DNA of 64,000 nucleotides from Terfezia claveryi (taxonomy: Eukaryota > Ascomycota > Pezizomycetes > Pezizales > Pezizaceae). The position numbers and the translations under genes are program-made. Each line of letters starts with the position of its first letter. Positions within the stretch are counted from its first letter, which is position 1. Under the pieces are notes generated by a model. That model was not told the origin of the DNA. It searched no databases and saw nothing but the letters and a program-made list of their open reading frames with translations. Location: NCBI GenBank assembly GCA_015179025.1, contig WHUX01000206.1:27542-91541 (forward strand). The letters run 5' to 3'. Below are positions 45,794 through 56,037 of the stretch, piece after piece.

Positions 45794-47424
45794 ATGATAG
45801 TTGGAGGGGAGTGGGGGGGGGGGGTGTCGAAGCGCAGTCGAGATGAATTCGAAGACGTTGAGTCCGAGGCCAACTGCAGAATGATTGCAACCGTTGGGCC
45901 TCTAACATCCGACATTGATTGGATGTATCCCATTCATCAACGAGACATCTTTAGCATCGTGCGCTCGAACGTTAAAAATCGCAAATCAATAATCATTCAT
46001 GGGCCTTACCAGTCCGGCAAGACGACGCTCTTGTGGTCATTAAGAGGTGTGCTTAAGGGGGATCGTAGAGTCAAGGCTGTGTTTATCGACCTATCCACAA
46101 TCCAAATCGACAGTAATGATATACGCAAGATATTTTACAAAAGGATGTCGATGGCGATCATAAATAAAGCGAGCGATGAAATAGGGCTGCTTCAGCATAT
46201 ACAAAGGCTGGATGAGGGAAGCTCCAGTGTTCACTACTGCCTTTTGTTGGACGAGTTTCAATCAATCTTCGGTTCTGGTGAATTCCTGTCGGTTGTGGTA
46301 GAATTCCTACGAGTTGTTGCCAGCTCCGAAAGCCTCTCTTTTATCGGCACGGGGACGTACAAGTCACTTGACGTCGTCACCGAGAAGTCGGTCCCTTTCA
46401 CCTCTCCTTTCAACAAGGCAACCTTTCTCATGATGCAGCCGTTTTCGTTACGGGAGATGAGTGAGATGTTTGGGATGTACAAGGAAACAATTGACACGGA
46501 GGGTATTCCGCTAAAGCTACAAACGAAGATCGCGAATGAATCAGGCGGCCATGCAGCGTCATTCATGATCTTGTTAAAGGTTTATTACGAATTACAGCCA
46601 GCAACATCTGCATGGGGTTTGGTATCACAACAGCATTTGAAAAAGTACATGAATAGTACTCATGTGAAAGCTGAAAAATATTTAATGGGGTTGGATGCGT
46701 TCAAAAAGGGCCGGGCTCGAGAATTGATAATGAACGAGCTGGAACCTTGGAACTATGAGAATAATCCAGATGAGACTGAGAAGGATTTGCTGAATGCAGG
46801 GATCATAGTTGAAGCCGGTCCTAAACAATTGCGATTCATAAATCTAATTTTCTTAAGGCTATGTATCAATACATTGCTAGTGCGATCAGGCTATCAGTTG
46901 TCCTCCGGAGATGTCAATACATATGGCCAATCGGACTACTTGAACGTGCTCTTTGTCTCGTACACTCCGAGGCACTAACGAACCGGATGGTTGTGGGACT
47001 GCAGAGCGAGCTTCCAAGCTACGCTTTTGCGGCTTTTACATCCATTCTCCCCAGCACGCATGTGTGCATTTTCGAGCCCAATGCCGAGGCAAACGACAAT
47101 CTGGATATCCTAATTACGGAAAGCAAAACAGATTCCGAGTTACACCCAGTTGCGTGCTTTGAGTTAAAAGTGGGAAAGCTCACACCAGCTGAGCTGAAAT
47201 GGCCGATTTTGCAGGCCCAAAGATATGCCGCGCACTTTGGGAGCCCGATCTATCTGATTAACTTCTATTTGGAGGGCACTGGCCCACCAAAAGAACCAGA
47301 AGAGATATGGGAAAATATTATCCTGGTACATATACGGCATAGAGCTGATTGCAGGATGTTTACTTATTGTACAAGAGGTATGGAGCAGGAGAAGGAGATT
47401 ACCGTTGTAGGGGTTGCAGATTAA
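45794..47424 (+). pseudogene. CRN-type AAA ATPase plus PD-(D/E)XK-like nuclease, frameshifted
   Basis: The first frame from ATG 45794 encodes a P-loop ATPase: Walker A GPYQSGKTT, Walker B YCLLLDEFQ, a sensor-like FIGTGTY, and a helical lid. It runs on to 46978, but homology-like sequence leaves this frame at about 46845-46861 and continues in frame 1 to the stop at 47424. The second part has NLDILI and, after a spacer, CFELKVGKL, the D...ExK pattern of restriction-type nucleases. A one-base difference in the short T run near 46848 would account for the shift. The ubiquitin-like CRN header is absent, and a run of G just after the ATG makes the true start uncertain. Domain architecture as in CRN-type fungal effectors/self-defence proteins. 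It could be a pseudogene or an assembly indel. Confidence 0.72.
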
Positions 47425-47468
47425 ATAGTGCATGTCTTGTAGCTGGCCTCTGGAGCCTTTAGAAAAGT

Positions 47469-47511
47469 TTTTTTTTTTTTTTTTAAATACTTAGTACTCC
47501 TATGCAGCCCA
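47469..47511 (-). mobile_element. 5'-truncated SINE-like retroposon with target duplication
   Basis: A poly(T) run followed by AAATACTTAGTACTCCTATG and GCAGCCCA is flanked by the direct repeat CTTTAGAAAAGT at 47457-47468 and 47512-47523. Read on minus it is a poly(A)-tailed 3' fragment of the element at 63499-63664. Confidence 0.7.
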
Positions 47512-47636
47512 CTTTAGAAAAGTAGTCTAAGAAGTAGGTACCGGAAGCATAAGCAGACAGGTACCGGATGTATGAGGCTCGGGTTCCTCGTTTGGTAAGT
47601 GGGTGTTTACCAGTACCGTAGTACTTGTAGCCTTAG

Positions 47637-48210
47637 TGTCAAAACCGTCCTTTCCTAGCCGGGTTTGAGAGTCAGACGGGATTCCGTCCGACTCTCGTTA
47701 TTGTTGATTGATGTCACAACCGTGTTCTTAGTCTTGATTTGACACTCGAACAGGCTTGTCCGGGTGTCGTGCTGTTTTGACACTCGAACAGGCTTGTTCG
47801 GGTGTCGTCGATGGGTGATTGTTATCTTAGCTTCCGAGATAGGAATCTCGGGAAGCTTATTCCTTCCACGGCCTTGGCCTAGAATCATGTATATATATCT
47901 TCGTCCCTCCGCCCTCTCGTTGGATCCCCATCCAACGTCTTGTATACCTAATACAGGACCTTGTCTCTCCGCAAAGGTGTACCTCCCTTGTCCCGTGAAT
48001 AACTCTGCAGCACAGCTGCCCCCCTCCGACACACGCGGCAACTGCCTCCGTGTGTCTTGTGCTGCTTGCCCTCTGCCCCTCTTGCCTCTTGCCCTTGCCC
48101 CTAGCCTTTCCCCTGATCACACACGTAGCATTCCTACGTGTGTGTTACCTCGTCCCTGTCCTCGCCCCGGCGTACCCCTTGGTCGCCTTGTCCCCGGAGC
48201 CCTCGTTACA
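47637..48210 (+). repeat. Gypsy-B 5' LTR
   Basis: Starts TGTCAAAACCG and ends GTTACA. The palindrome pair is at 47741-47768 and 47779-47806. About 75 bases at its start have no counterpart in the Gypsy-A LTR, whose start corresponds to the TGTCACAACCGT at about 47713, so two LTR subfamilies exist. Confidence 0.9.
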
Positions 48211-48241
48211 CTACGTTGGATCTTTCAGACCAACTGGTACG

Positions 48242-49375
48242 ATGTCCGCGAACATTCCACTACCCACCGATAGATTCGCAGCCTGGAGGGCGACTCCGAT
48301 CCCATCAGACCCGACAGAACTATCAGCATACTGACGAACTGTGATCGAGATATTTACAGATACTTATGCCATCGGCGAACAACAAGGAGCAGACCTTCAG
48401 AAAGCCGAAAGGCGAATCCGAGAAGCTGAAGATGAAATAACCCTCCTCCGAGAAGATGCAGCAGAGGACAGGATAACCATCTGGAGACTGACTCGTGCTT
48501 TGGACCTGACCGATGGTCCAAAAAACCAGAAAACACAAGACCTACCTACCCCGCCCAAGTTTAATGGGGACTGGGGCCGGCTACGAGCATGGAAAAACTC
48601 TGTGCAGATAAAACTCTCTGGGGACTCGGCGAAGTTCCCTACTGTCCACCACCAGCTCTCATACGTCTATGGCCTACTGGAGGGTAAGGCCATGGACCAG
48701 GTACAGCCCTTCGTCAAGGCCATGGAGATTGATCTGGTAGACATTCCAGCACTAATGGCAATCCTGGACCGAGCCTTCGGAGACCCGGATCCTAAAGGAA
48801 CCACCAGCAGGGCCCTGTGAGACCTCAAGCAAAAACATAACGAACTGTCAGCCTATGTCACTGAGTTCTCCAGGCTAGCAGCAGAGCTCAATTGGAATGA
48901 CGAAGCCAAGCTCGATCAGTTCAAAGACGGGCTTACCTTCGAGCTGAAAAAGGCTCTGGTTTACTGCCCACCGACCAAGACCCTAGAGGGACTTATTGAA
49001 CAAGCTAGCTGGGTGGAACAGCAGACAGCAGCACTCAGAGCCCCCCAAAAGACACTCCCGACCTCGACTCCCCGTACACCATTTCTGACAGCACGCACCC
49101 AATAACAACAACCCAAACTAGTCAACAAGCCTGCGCACCCCTCCTTGGTAGTGGGTGGGGCTGCCCCCATGGACCTGTCAGCAGGTAGGCCTCGTCTTAC
49201 TCAGGAGGAAAGGGACCATCGCTGCACTCAGGGTTTGTGCATTGCATGTGGAAAAGGGGACCATTTCATCACGGCGTATCCCCTCCGCAAGAACCGCTCC
49301 CTGGCCGCCCATGCCATATCCGAATCACGGATCGAAGAAGTTGAAGAGTCGGGAAAAGGAGAGTCCCTTGCCTAG
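48242..49375 (+). pseudogene. Gypsy-B gag
   Basis: Frame from ATG 48242 (MSANIPLPTDRFAAW), with helical N-terminus, capsid part (DSAKFPTVHHQLSYVYGLLEGK) and zinc knuckle CIACGKGDHFITAYP, whose last Cys has become Tyr. In-frame stops lie near 48332 (TGA), 48818 (TGA) and 49102 (TAA), each one transition from Arg or Gln codons. It ends at TAG 49373 next to pol, as in Gypsy-A. Confidence 0.88.
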
Positions 49376-49416
49376 TTACTGACACTAGCAAGGGACCTGC
49401 TCCAGGCCGCTTACCT

Positions 49417-52400
49417 TTGTCTTTGTCTGCATTTTCTGTGTCTTCCGCTTCTTCTGTTGTTGACGAATCTCACTTGTTCAGCGAGCATTTTATTGTATCT
49501 ATCTCCCTCAAAATCAATAATGATAGAACAATTACCACGTCAGCACTCATAGATTACGGAGCCTCAGGAATTGCATTCGTTGACCAGGCCTTTATCAGTA
49601 AATTCTCTATACCTACGTCCAAGCTCAAAACCCCCCGTGTTCTGGATGTCATCGACGGTCGACTCATCTCCTCCGGGGATATCACCGATATTGCGTGCGT
49701 GCCTACCCTAGTCAGGGATCACTCCGAGGCAAACCTCTCAATGTTCATGACAAAGCTCAAATACCCAATTGTCCTTGGAATCCCCTAGCTTAGAATGCAC
49801 GATGTATCGGTCAGCTTCGGCTCCTATACCCTGCAGTTCAACAGCCAATATTGCAAAAAGCACTGCGGGAACCCAAAGGCCACCATCACTGGATTGTATG
49901 CCTTGCCTACCCCGATAATCCACCTGACTCAGGTGGTGCACCTGCCTGCGTACCTCGATGCCAATTGCCCTGTTCCCCCAGTGCCCCCTGTTCCCCCTGT
50001 GCCCCCTGTTCCCCCTGTGCCCCCTGTTCCCCCTGTACCCCCTGTTCCCCCTGTACCCCCTGTTCCCCCTATGCCCCCTGTTCCCCAAAGGCCTCTGAAC
50101 AGTAGCTTTATTGGGGCAGGGGCTTTCGCTTACCTCACTAGGAGGCACAAGCTAAAGGCTCATGCCCTGTCCATACACGAGGTGAACCTGGAGATTAATA
50201 AGACACGGTCGAAGGAGGAGTGGAAGTCTATGGTACCGGACGAATACCACGAATTCATCGACCTGTTCTCGGAGAAGGCCGCAGAAAAGCTCGCACCCTA
50301 CCGGCCATATGACTATACTATTCCGCTGATAGAGGGTAAGACCCCCCCTTATGGGCCCCTCTACGGAATGTCCCGGTTGGAGCTGGAGGCCCTGAAGAAA
50401 TACCTGGAGGAAAACCTCAACAAGAGCTTCATTTGCCATAGCTCTTCTCCAGCGGGTGCCCCTGTGCTGTTTGTGAAAAAATCGGACGGCTCTCTTCAGT
50501 TGTGTGTGGACTATCATGGCCTGAACGAGATAACGGTCAAGAACAGGTATCCCCTGCCTCTAATCCAAGAGACATTAGCCAGGCTTTCCAAGGCCAAATG
50601 GTTCACCAAACTGGATTTGAGAGGGGCATACAACCTGGTACGGATTGCCGAGGGGGAGGAGTGGAAAACGGCCTTCCGAACTCGCTATGGCCACTTCGAG
50701 TACAATATCATGCCCTTCGGCTTAACCAACGCCCCGGCCTCTTTTCAACACTTTATCAATGACACCCTGTAAGACTTCTTGGATATGTTCTGCACGGCTT
50801 ACCTCGACGATATCTTGATTTATTTGGATACCCTAGCAGAATACAAGATTCATGTCCAGCAGGTGTTGGAAAAGCTGGAGCAAGCTGGATTGTACATCAA
50901 GCCCGAGAAATGCGAGTTTCATGTGCAAGAGGTCAAGTATCTGGGGTTAATCATTACCACGGAGAGCATCAGGATGGACCCTGCCAAGGTTACCGCTGTC
51001 CAGGAATGGCAAATCCCAGCAAATCTCAAGGATGTCCAGGCATTCCTGAGGTTCGCTAACTTCTACCAGCGTTTTATCCTAGGATATTCGAAGATTGTAG
51101 CCCCCCTCACCGCCCTGACCAAAAAAGACCGGTGCTTCGACTGGAATCCAGAAGCTCAGTTGGCCTTCCAGAACCTCAAGGAAGCCTTCTGCTCAGCACT
51201 GATCCTGGCACATTTCGACCCTGACCAGGAATGTGTCGTCGAAACCGATGCTTCCGATTATGTCTCCGTGGGAATCCTCTCTCAGTATGTCAATGGCATC
51301 CTCCACCCAGTGGCCTACTTCTCGAAAAAGCACTCCCCAGCTGAGTGCAACTACGAGATCTATGACAAGGAGCTAATGGCCATTGTGCGAGCATTCGAGG
51401 AATGGAGGCCACACCTGGAGTCAGCCAAGGGGATTATCGAAGTACTTTCCAACCATAAGAACCTTGAGTACTTTACCACCACCAAGCTGCTCAACCGACG
51501 GCAGGCCAGGTGGTCGGAATTCCTCTCTCAGTTCAACTTTAAGATCAAGTACCGACCTGGAAAAGCTGGTGGCAAGCCGGATGCGCTAATTCGGAGATCA
51601 GGAGATCTCCCTAAGGGGGGGGATGAAAGGCTAAAATACCAGAATCAGGTGGTATTGAAGCCCGAAAACCTTGATCTGGCGGCCAATGTCCTTGCTGAGG
51701 CTGAGGCAGAAGCTGACCTCTGACAACTGGTGAGATAGGCATACGAGGATGACCCCCTAGCCAAGGAAATCATCGCCGCAGTGGATTCTGGCCAGCGCCG
51801 CCACCCCAAGATCTCATTGGCCGAATGTACCATCAAGGAGGGCCTCCTATACCACTGGGAACAGCTCTATATACCAGAGGGAGGAGGGTTATGCCTGAGG
51901 CTGATCGAGGAACACCACGATACCCTGGTGGTGGGTCACCCTAGAGTGGCCAAGACGTTAGAGCTTCTGGCCAGGGAATACACCTGGATTGACTAGCGGA
52001 AGGACGTGGAACGGTACATACAGAACTGCCATGTTTGCAAGCGTGCTAAGCCTGTCCGCCATGCCCCGTACGGGACCCTGAAACCTCTGGAAATTCCAGA
52101 TCGGCCCTGGCTGCACCTTACCATGGATTTCGTGATGGGATTGCCAGAAGACTCAGGATTCAACGCCATCCTGATGGTGGTTGATCGGTTGACAAAGATA
52201 AGGCATGTTATACCTTGCTGGGATACCTGCTCTGCCCCAGAGTTAGCCAACCTCTACCTTAATAATGTATTCCGGTACCACGGCCTCCCTGAATTGATCG
52301 TGTCCAACCGTGGCCATCAGTTCACCTCGGACTTTTGGAGAGCCTTCTGCGAGCTTCTGGGGATTAAAGTGCGCTTGTCAACGGCATATCACCCCAGACG

Positions 52401-53147
52401 GACGGCCAATCAGAGAGAATGAATGTCATCATGGAGCAGTATCTACGAGCCTTTGTCAACTACCAGCAGAATAACTGGGTTTCGTTGCTGGCCACCTGTG
52501 AATTTGCGGTGAACAACCAATTCTCGGAGTCCTCGAAAACATCCCCCTTCCTGGCCAATTATGGTTGGCACCCCCGATTCGTGGACGCCCTAGCTCCCCT
52601 GCAAAAAGCCAAAAAAGACGCCCCGGCCAAGGAGTTCGCAGCTGGAATTGCTGAGCTCCACTCCACCCTGAAGTTAGAATTGGCATACGCGCGGGCCCGG
52701 CAATCGGAATATGCAAACAACTCGAGATTGGCAGCTCCAAGGTACCAGCCAGGAGATAAGGTGTGGCTTTCCAGTCGCCATTTCCAGACAGAGCGCCCGT
52801 CCCGCAAGCTGGATCATAAGTTCTTGGGCCTCTTCGAGGTATTAGTAGCTGTGGGGACTCATGCCTATAGATTGAGGTTCCCCAAGGACATCAAACGCCA
52901 CCCGGTCGTTCATGTCTCCGAGATCGAGCCCGCCGCGGAGGACCCCCTTCCAGGGCAGAAACACCCCCCACCCCCTCCCGTGGTTATCGAAGGTGAGGAG
53001 GAATGGGAGGTAGAGAAGGTACTAGATTCGCGGAAGAGATATGGGCGTATACAGTATAAGGTCAAATGGCTGGGGGACGAAGAGCTGACCTGGCAACCAG
53101 CGGAGGACCTAGAAAACGCTCAGGACTTGGTCACACTGTTCCACTAG
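49417..53147 (+). pseudogene. Gypsy-B pol (PR-RT-RH-IN-chromodomain)
   Basis: Same domain order as Gypsy-A: retropepsin-like IDYGASGIAFVD, RT with [10 protein letters not shown], RNase H with VETDASDY, integrase zinc region NCHVCKRAKPVRH, core MDFVMGLPEDSG and IVSNRGHQF (the second catalytic Asp of SDRG is Asn here), chromodomain EVEKVLDSRKRYGRIQYKVK. Stops near 49786 (TAG), 50770 (TAA), 51721 (TGA), 51735 (TAG) and 51994 (TAG). A one-base shift in a C run near 52395 puts the integrase end and chromodomain in another frame. An expanded Val-Pro-Pro tract lies after the protease (49970-50095). Confidence 0.93.
49970..50095 (+). repeat. 9/18-bp Val-Pro-Pro coding minisatellite in Gypsy-B pol
   Basis: About twelve CCTGTTCCC / CCTGTGCCC units encode (VPP)n. 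Gypsy-A has only a short non-repetitive linker at this place, so the array expanded in this copy or its lineage. Confidence 0.9.
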
Positions 53148-53351
53148 CGTTACCCCCGGAAGCCTCGCCCCGCCCAGTGATGTTCTTGTCGTTGTTGTTA
53201 TTGCTGTTGTTGTCGTGGTTATTGTTGGTACGTACTTCCGGCGTTGGGGTTATGTTATGGGTTATTGGTTATTCGCCTGTTTTGTTTGTTTGTTTGTTTG
53301 TTTTTTCGCCTTGCCTTGCGTCGCTGGGGCTCCGAGCCTAAAGGGGGATAG

Positions 53352-53947
53352 TGTCATAACCGTCCTTTCCTAGCCGGGTTTGAGAGTCAGACAGGATTCC
53401 GTCCGACTCTCGTTATTGTTGATTAATGTTACAACCGTGTTCTTAGTCTTGATTTGACACTCGAACAGGCTTGTCCGAGTGTCGTGCTGTTTTGACACTC
53501 GAACAGGCTTGTTCGGGTGTCGTCGATGGGTGATTGTTATCTTAGCTTCCGAGATAGGAATCTCGGGAAGCTTATTCCTTCCATGGCCTTGGCCTGGAAT
53601 CATGTATATATATCTTCGTCCCTCCGCCCTCTCGTTAGATCCCTATCCAACGTCTTGTATACCTAATACAGGACCTTGTCTCTCCGCGAAGGTGTACCTC
53701 CCTTGTACACCCCCTCATCTTGCCTTGTCCCGTGAATAACTCTGCAGCACAGCTGCCCCCCTCTGACACACGCGGCAACTGCCTCCGCGTGTCTCGTGCT
53801 CCTTGCCCTCTGCCCCTCTTGCCTCTTGCCCTTGCCTCTAGCCTTTCCCCTGATCACACACGTAGCATTCCTACGTGTGTGTTACCTCGTTCCTGTCCTC
53901 ACTCCGGCGTACCCCTTGGTCGCCTTGTCCCCAGAGCCCTCATTACA
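53352..53947 (+). repeat. Gypsy-B 3' LTR
   Basis: Preceded by the polypurine tract CCTAAAGGGGGATAG. Palindromes at 53456-53483 and 53494-53521. Differences from the left LTR are few and mainly transitions, apart from the 22-bp indel. Confidence 0.92.
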
Positions 53948-53952
53948 CTTAG

Positions 53953-54876
53953 TGTACTGTCACTTGGCTCGATTCTTGCTCTTCTTTAAATGGTTGGGAG
54001 TCTTACGTTTTCATCTGTGTTGTTACCATACCCTTTTTGCAATTAAGCTAGTCCTATCTTGGTAGTCTCTTACCACACTATTTTTTTTCGAGGGGCTTGT
54101 ACCAATTAACTTAGAGTGAGATTTTGCGTGCGTATAGGAAGAACAATACTTTATGTGTGTATGATATAATAGGTGCATGTTAAGAAATATGGATTTAATT
54201 TAGTTGCGTATTGTAAGTATTATAAGATCGGTGTACATCAGGAAATATGGATTAAAATTAGCTGCGTAGGGAAAGTATTATGAAATACTTGTTATGCGTC
54301 AGGAAAAATTAATTAAATAATTTGCGTCCGGACGGAGCGCGTGGCTATAGTTGGCTTCTGAATCGCGAGTTTTGCAAAAGGGCGTCATATGCTTCCGAAG
54401 CACATGACGCAAACTTTTTTTTTGCTGAGGGATCCGGCTCGTTGGGACGATTGTACTCTTGCCGTATAGGTACTGTAACCAGATTCTTTTCCTCCTTATG
54501 CCCTTGTCTTTTCCACGAGGTGTACTTTTATTCCATGAGAGTTCGGCAGTAGCTACGCAGCTCACTTTGCGGTACCATCCTGGTAAACAAATACATAAGT
54601 AACTCTTAACCCAAGATCGTCACCTTTCCATGCAATACAAAAAAATGTTCACTATACCTCATTAAATAAACCTGTAGGATTGGCTGGGGTAATGGATGGA
54701 GTTGGTTGGGGTCAAGGGTACTGTAGAAGGTGGAAAAGTCTCCGGGCTGTTACAATCCCTACCCAAAAGTCTTGGTGAAACACAAATTTGAGCCGCTTGG
54801 CGGGACTCACTCCAACGCTATTATACTCTCGTATTTATTGAATAACTTGACAACTACATATCGCTCAGGTCTGAAA
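53953..54876. other. Gap with about 63-bp tandem repeat and a DNA-transposon-type terminus
   Basis: 54175-54335 has three diverged units containing CATCAGGAAATATGGATTAA and GCTGCGTA...AAGTATTAT. At 54395-54440 the sequence ATGACGCAAACTTTTTTTTT followed by GCTGAGGGATCC is the inverted counterpart of the terminus at 2925. No gene is supported. Confidence 0.55.
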
Positions 54877-55720
54877 TTAAAGTCGGAACAATAAGGGGTA
54901 TAGGAGAAATAGGAACCAAAATCTTAAGCAAAGAAAAAGAGAATTGAAGTAAAACCAAACAAACAAAATACATCTAATACCGAGTATACCAGCCTTAGCA
55001 GCAATGACAGCAGCCACCCGGTTTGGCATGCTCCTCCACAATGACTCAAAGATAGACTCTGGAATTGCTTCCCATGCTTCAGGCAAGACCTCAGCAAGCC
55101 TAGCACGAAAAGCCTAGCACGAATGGCATCTGGCCCTCCAGGAGTATTGGCAATATCAGGGTACTTTGCATGAAGATACCGTTTAAGATGAATCCAGACA
55201 TGCTCAATGGGGTTAAGATCTGGACTATAGGAGGGTGTCTATCGACTGAGAGGTCATGGAGCTTAAGGAACTCCTTAATAATCTTGGCTGTATGGACTGG
55301 AGCATTGTCTTGTTGAAATTTCGCATTGCCAATATTACGGTTGACATGTTTGATAACTGGGAGGAGGACCTCAAGCAAGCGACGATAGATAGTAGCATTA
55401 ACGGAACGCACAATCAGAGGTACAAATTTACCATGGTGCCTGCCCCAGAAGCACCCCCAGACCATCATAGAATCGCCTTTTCCCTTAGGGACTGCATTAA
55501 TATAGTCCTTATCCCACTTTTCCTCCGGTGTTCGAAAAACCCAAATTTGCCTTGTATGAGCTGACCTTTCTACCGTGCACTCATCACTCCAAATTGTACT
55601 TTCAAAGTCCTCAGCTGTCCAATCTTCTGAATTCCGCAACGGCCCACGTTCCATATGTGGGGGGCGCTTATAATATATCACATGGTTGCGAGATATTTCC
55701 TACATCAAAGTGCTCGTACG
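54877..55720 (-). pseudogene. Tc1/mariner transposase fragment
   Basis: Minus-strand blocks: KRPPHMERGPLRNSEDW, the first catalytic Asp in IWSDECTVE, GDSMMVWGCFWGRHHGK, and the second in FQQDNAPVHTAKII. The frame then shifts near 55230 so that the PDLNPIEHVW block with the third acidic residue is in another frame. A third frame holds the C-terminal AWEAIPESIFESLWRSM followed by PNRVAAVIAAKAG. The N-terminal DNA-binding domain is missing and inverted repeats were not found. It is a dead, 5'-truncated copy of a DD34E-type element. Confidence 0.85.
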
Positions 55721-56037
55721 GACAAGTTTGTGTGAGTGGACTCTTGCAGTAGATCCTAGTCAATAGAGTCTAGCAAGTACGGTACCAGTATCTGTTGAGA
55801 CTTTTACATTGATGACACCTCACGGTTACCTCACGGTACGGGCGATTTAGAAAAGGAAGCTACAAGACAGTTAGCAATTTGATCATGCGCATATGGAAGG
55901 CCTAGGGTCGACACCATATGTTGAGGGCTTATAAAATTGCAATTGTCCCTCTAGATACAAATAAATACATACTAAACTTTTTTCGTCCCAATAGGACTGG
56001 TTTTATCCTTTATTCAGTTCACAGAAGCAAGGCACCT
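55721..56037. other. Gap: no feature recognised
   Basis: Transition from the transposase scrap to the 3' flank of the repeat-protein gene. Nothing is supported. Confidence 0.35.

Larger units (their letters stand above)
47637..53947 (+). mobile_element. Gypsy-B: full-length chromodomain Ty3/gypsy element
   Basis: LTRs at 47637-48210 (574 bp) and 53352-53947 (596 bp), with target duplication CTTAG at 47632-47636 and 53948-53952. The length difference is a 22-bp block present only in the right LTR after CCTCCCTTGT. Internal organisation and sequence are close to Gypsy-A in the opposite orientation. Many nonsense codons are present, so it is dead or needs a helper. Confidence 0.93.
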
